From assembly GCA_005883365.1 (NCBI GenBank), contig VAXA01000039.1, positions 1 through 9,769 on the forward strand: a DNA stretch of 9,769 nucleotides, written 5' to 3'. Each line of letters begins with the position of its first letter. Positions within the stretch are counted from its first letter, which is position 1. Shown here in pieces: positions 7,607-9,769 of this stretch. Made by a program: the position numbers and the translations under genes. Origin of the DNA: Actinomycetota bacterium (lineage in GTDB: Bacteria > Actinomycetota > Thermoleophilia > Gaiellales > Gaiellaceae). Below the pieces are notes generated by a model, which did no database searches, had not been told where the DNA came from, and saw only the letters and a program-made list of their open reading frames with translations.

Positions 7607-8299
7607 TCAGCCCGCGAGCTCGAGGAGCGGCGGGAGCTCGCTCAGCGCCTCGGCCCGCGGCTCGAAATCCGGGTGGAGGCCCTCGCGGTCGAGCAGGATC
7701 GCGCGCATCCCCAGGGCAAGCGCGCCCTCGACGTCGTCGGCGATCGTGTCGCCGACCATCACCGCCTCGGCGGGCTCGACCGCGAGGAGGTCGAGGACTG
7801 CGCGGAAGATGGACGCGTGCGGCTTCGTCCAGCCGTGGTGGAAGGAGCTGATGCCGGCGTCGACGTCGAGCCCGTGGTGGCGCGCGAAGTCGTTCACGTC
7901 CCGAGCGGAGTTCGAGACCAGGCCGATTCGGAGGCCAGCGGCGCGGAGCGCGGCGAGCGCGTCCGGCACATCGTCGTAGAGCTCGAAGTTCTCGTGCCGC
8001 TCCCAGCCCCGCGTGATCTCGACGGCGCAGGCGTAGGCCGAGTCGGCGTCCCCGCCCATCCCCCGCACGATCCGCTCGGTGAAGCGGAACCAGATCTCGT
8101 CGTCGTGCTCGAGCTCCGGATGGCGGCGGAGGTCGACGAGGGCGGCGTCGCGGGCGGCCTCGTAGCGGGCGGGATCGAGCCGGAGCCCGTGGCGCTCGCC
8201 GGCGCGGGCGTAGCCCTCCGGGCCCAGCTCGGGCCCCGGCCGCGCGAGGGTGAAGTCGACGTCGAAGAGGACGGCGCGGAGGGTCACTCGGGCGCTCAT
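7607..8299 (-). CDS. HAD-superfamily hydrolase (phosphatase-like, subfamily I)
   Basis: A 230-residue haloacid dehalogenase-like hydrolase, probably a phosphatase for a small phosphorylated metabolite. All four motifs are present: FDVDFTLA with nucleophile Asp13 and acid/base Asp15; Ser129 in GLVSNS; Lys159 in GWTKP; and GDTIADD (183-189) with Asp184, Asp188 and Asp189 for magnesium. Residues 20-110 form a helical cap between motifs I and II, so this is a C1-capped member like phosphoglycolate phosphatase or YjjG. The substrate cannot be read from sequence. ATG at 8299 is preferred: motif I sits at the expected distance. TAGGGT (complement of 8308-8313) lies eight bases upstream and could serve either as a -10 of a leaderless message or, through AGGG, as a ribosome binding site. 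Confidence 0.9.
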   Translation of the reverse strand: MSARVTLRAVLFDVDFTLARPGPELGPEGYARAGERHGLRLDPARYEAARDAALVDLRRHPELEHDDEIWFRFTERIVRGMGGDADSAYACAVEITRGWERHENFELYDDVPDALAALRAAGLRIGLVSNSARDVNDFARHHGLDVDAGISSFHHGWTKPHASIFRAVLDLLAVEPAEAVMVGDTIADDVEGALALGMRAILLDREGLHPDFEPRAEALSELPPLLELAG

Positions 8300-8306
8300 C
8301 GCCCGC

Positions 8307-8313
8307 TACCCTA
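8307..8313. promoter_or_regulatory. Candidate shared -10 element for tRNA-Pro and the HAD gene
   Basis: The heptamer TACCCTA reads as TACCCT on the plus strand, with the tRNA starting 12 bases after it, and as TAGGGT on the minus strand, with the HAD start codon eight bases after it. Both readings have TA at the start and T at position 6 of a -10 hexamer. No -35 is recognisable on either side. Judged by eye only. Confidence 0.35.
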
Positions 8314-8324
8314 TGGCGCGGTCT

Positions 8325-8398
8325 CGGGGTGTGGCGCAGCCTGGTAGCGCGCTCCGTTCGGGTCGGAGAGGTCCCCAGTTCGAATCTGGGCACCCCGA
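8325..8398 (+). tRNA. tRNA-Pro, anticodon CGG
   Basis: A complete 74-base cloverleaf. Acceptor stem CGGGGTG (8325-8331) pairs perfectly with CACCCCG (8391-8397), followed by discriminator A at 8398. D-arm GCGC/GCGC with loop AGCCTGGTA (8334-8350). Anticodon stem CTCCG/CGGAG (8352-8368) with loop TTCGGGT and anticodon CGG at 8359-8361, reading the proline codon CCG. Variable region AGGTC. T-arm CCCAG-TTCGAAT-CTGGG (8374-8390). The 3' CCA is not encoded; the genomic sequence continues TTTCCC. The C1-G72 pair is typical of bacterial tRNA-Pro. Confidence 0.97.
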
Positions 8399-8408
8399 TT
8401 TCCCTCTC

Positions 8409-8462
8409 ACTCTCGCCGGCCGGAATCCGTCAGGCGAGAGCAGGCTCGCCCAGGGCGAGAGT
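8409..8462. terminator. Alternating inverted repeats after the tRNA; possible terminator or trailer
   Basis: Four short arms alternate: CTCTCGCC (8410-8417), GGCGAGAG (8433-8440), CTCGCC (8445-8450) and GGCGAGAG (8454-8461). The first can pair with the second (8 bp, 15-base loop) or the fourth (9 bp ACTCTCGCC/GGCGAGAGT at 8409-8417 and 8454-8462). The third can pair with the second or the fourth. No T-run follows on the plus strand, so a classic intrinsic terminator is not shown. The site lies between the tRNA and the end of a convergent gene, where a bidirectional terminator would fit. Confidence 0.4.
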
Positions 8463-8507
8463 CACGGCGCGGGGCACTGGGCGGCCCGCGCAGACAGGTC
8501 GTTCGAC

Positions 8508-8876
8508 TTACTTCTGACGCCGTAACCCAGCGATCCAAGCCTGCGGCGATGTCGACGCGCCCGTTTCCGTGTCCGATCCAGACTGGTCCACAGGCTCTGC
8601 TGCGGAGCGGACGTCACGCCGAAGCATCCGGTGCACCCGCGCGTGAAGGCTCGAAGCCACCGGCTGCTCCTCGTCCTCGGCGGCCTCATCTGTCGAAACA
8701 AGGGCTTCTCCGCGTGGTTCCATACGCGCGTGCCAAAGGTCGATGTGCAAGCGATCGATTTCCTCGACGAGCATCAGAATCGCACGCCCGACAGCGGCGG
8801 GCTCCTCACCACTTGCTTTCCGCAGCCGCTCGCCCCAACCCCGGAGGGCCTCGAGCTTCTCCTCGTCTAGGCGCAT
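8508..8876 (-). CDS. Hypothetical helical protein
   Basis: A 122-residue protein of unknown function. The N-terminal half (1-51) is clearly protein-like: LDEEKLEALRGWGERLRK, then AAVGRAILMLVEEIDRLHIDLWHAR, that is, two amphipathic helices, the second with regular hydrophobic spacing and likely to dimerise. The second half is acidic, then basic, and ends in a low-complexity Ser/Thr-rich tail (about 98-112), probably disordered. No signal peptide, membrane helix or catalytic motif. The ATG at 8876 is chosen because the helix begins there; a GTG at 8936 would add 20 poorly protein-like residues. Neither has a strong ribosome binding site. The next gene runs divergently from 9013. Confidence 0.65.
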   Translation of the reverse strand: MRLDEEKLEALRGWGERLRKASGEEPAAVGRAILMLVEEIDRLHIDLWHARMEPRGEALVSTDEAAEDEEQPVASSLHARVHRMLRRDVRSAAEPVDQSGSDTETGASTSPQAWIAGLRRQK

Positions 8877-9012
8877 GCGCCCATCGTGACAGGCGGTGAA
8901 CGAGGCTGCAGAGGAGGAATCGAGGGCCCAGCGCACCCCGTACGGCTTCTTCAGGCGTCATTCCCGAAGGCTGGCCCAAGCGACCGTTGGGCCGGAACCG
9001 TAGGATCGGGCG
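8877..9012. promoter_or_regulatory. Divergent intergenic region between hypothetical and GlcG-like genes
   Basis: A 136 bp spacer that should hold promoters for both flanking genes. Immediately before the GlcG-like gene, TAGGAT (9001-9006) stands six bases from the ATG; it may be a -10 of a leaderless transcript, or its AGGA may act as a ribosome binding site. No convincing -35, operator palindrome or RNA structure is seen. Confidence 0.35.
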
Positions 9013-9438
9013 ATGGACGGGCTCGTCTCCCGGCGGCACATGTCGCTCGACCTCGCCCTCGCGCTGCTCGCCCGCGTGAGGGAGGGAGCCGAGGCACGCG
9101 ATCTGTCGCTCGCGGCCGCGGTGGTCGACGCAGGCGGACACGTGCTGGCGAGCCAGCAGATGGATGGCGCAGCTCTTGGCGCGATGCAGCTGGCCCTCGG
9201 CAAGGCCTACACAGCCGTCTCGTGGGCGACGCCGAGCGGCGAGTTCTCGCAGAGCACGCAGCCGGGCGGCGACGACTGGGGCTGGAACACGACGGACCCG
9301 AGGATCGTCGTCTACGCGGGCGGAATCCCGCTGCTCGCGGACGGCGAGCTCGTCGGCGGGATCGGGGCGAGCGGTGGAACGGCGGCGGCGGACGAGCAAT
9401 GCGTCGCGGCGGCGGCAAACGCCCTCGGGTTCGACTAG
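9013..9438 (+). CDS. GlcG/HbpS-like protein (DUF336 family)
   Basis: A 141-residue single-domain protein of the GlcG/HbpS family: small proteins, some of which bind or degrade heme (HbpS of Streptomyces) and others of which are encoded with glycolate or diol metabolism. Family features seen: LSLAAAVVDAGGHVLASQQMDGA (31-53), the helix ALGKAYTAVSWATPSGEF (61-78), and the diagnostic C-terminal VVYAGGIPLLADGELVGGIGASG (99-121) followed by ADEQCVAAAANAL. The usual Arg before MDGA is Gln here. No signal peptide, so a cytoplasmic protein, unlike secreted HbpS. No two-component pair or heme gene is next to it, so heme binding is not supported by context. The ATG at 9013 is preferred for its AGGA seven bases upstream; ATG 9040 is possible. 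Its stop is 3 bp from that of the convergent gene. Confidence 0.85.
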   Translation: MDGLVSRRHMSLDLALALLARVREGAEARDLSLAAAVVDAGGHVLASQQMDGAALGAMQLALGKAYTAVSWATPSGEFSQSTQPGGDDWGWNTTDPRIVVYAGGIPLLADGELVGGIGASGGTAAADEQCVAAAANALGFD

Positions 9439-9441
9439 CTC

Positions 9442-9769
9442 TCAGCCGTAGTTCGCGCGGAGCCACTGAAGCCGCTGCGCGAGCACCGGCCCGAGCTCCG
9501 GCCGGCGCGGTAGCGCCCCCATGAACGACGCGTAGATCCAGGCGGCGTAGACCGGGAGGCACTCCTCGAGCACGTCCGCATCGTGGTCGCCGTACGCCTC
9601 GAGCGCGATGCGGGACGCGTCGTCCTCGCGCACCTCGTCGGAGAGGGTGAGCGCCGCGAGGTCGAACTCGCGCGGGCCGCGACACGCTGTCTCGAAGTCG
9701 TGCCAGAGCGGCCCCGGCAGGCAGTTGGCGAGGTGTGCGTCCCCGTGGATCGCCTGCGCCCGCCCGGCC
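9442..9769 (-). CDS. APH-fold phosphotransferase, C-terminal part only
   Basis: The last 108 codons of a protein kinase-like small-molecule phosphotransferase (aminoglycoside phosphotransferase/choline kinase family); the 5' part lies beyond the right edge. The visible start reads IHGDAHLAN, the catalytic loop with the Asp base in HGD and the metal-binding Asn, followed nine residues later by DFE, the magnesium-binding Asp of the DFG-equivalent position, then ACRGPREFDLAAL, a strong family motif (G-P-x-x-x-D-L-A). A helical C-terminal region follows to LRWLRANYG-like sequence. The acceptor substrate cannot be told; many actinobacterial members are not resistance enzymes. The frame is open to the edge and the downstream ATG at 9633 is internal. 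Confidence 0.87.
   Translation of the reverse strand, partial: AGRAQAIHGDAHLANCLPGPLWHDFETACRGPREFDLAALTLSDEVREDDASRIALEAYGDHDADVLEECLPVYAAWIYASFMGALPRRPELGPVLAQRLQWLRANYG

Noticed and set aside
6094..7851. 585-codon plus-strand open frame
   Set aside because: Arg/Ala/Pro-rich shadow of long nfeD, slipin and the HAD gene; no domain is seen.
8325..8398. tRNA-Pro as an integration site for a mobile element
   Set aside because: No integrase gene, no repeated copy of the tRNA 3' end in the window and no composition shift next to it.
8549..8899. 116-codon plus-strand frame opposite the helical hypothetical protein
   Set aside because: Arg/Pro-rich without regular hydrophobic pattern, whereas the minus-strand product has clear amphipathic helices.

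Overview
The window is a piece of very GC-rich, tightly packed bacterial chromosome. GC-rich third codon positions, GTG/TTG starts, almost no spacers, and the particular set of enzyme and secreted protein types suggest a deep-branching actinomycete such as Gaiellales or Solirubrobacterales (Thermoleophilia). That placement is an inference from style, not from a marker gene. I see no phage, transposon, CRISPR or plasmid features, and composition looks even from end to end.

Layout, left to right: the 3' part of a glutaryl-CoA dehydrogenase gene (+, cut by the left edge); an enolase-superfamily protein (-); a small secreted cysteine-containing protein (+) translationally linked to a fold-type II PLP dehydratase/racemase (+); a TetR regulator (-). 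Then comes the most coherent block: two SPFH/NfeD membrane modules head to head around a 52 bp divergent promoter region. On the minus strand are a short NfeD, a QmcA/paraslipin-like SPFH protein and, 12 bp further, the TetR gene. On the plus strand are a long NfeD with a ClpP-class serine protease domain and a slipin. To the right are a HAD phosphatase (-), tRNA-Pro(CGG) (+), a helical hypothetical protein (-), a GlcG/HbpS-like protein (+) and the C-terminal part of an APH-fold phosphotransferase (-, cut by the right edge).

How the parts fit together: the SPFH/NfeD block probably builds two related membrane scaffolds, one with its own protease, possibly under one divergent control region and possibly linked to the TetR protein. 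The other genes look like ordinary metabolic and housekeeping neighbours: amino-acid catabolism (glutaryl-CoA, hydroxy amino acids), phosphate ester hydrolysis and a heme- or cofactor-binding protein.

The most interesting points are the paired SPFH/NfeD modules, a slipin that has lost its membrane anchor and sits in frame behind the NfeD stop codon, an enolase-superfamily enzyme lacking the second lysine of the usual KxK motif, divergent start codons sharing the palindrome CATATG, a symmetric -10-like heptamer between the HAD gene and the tRNA, and four convergent gene ends that overlap or lie 3 bp apart.
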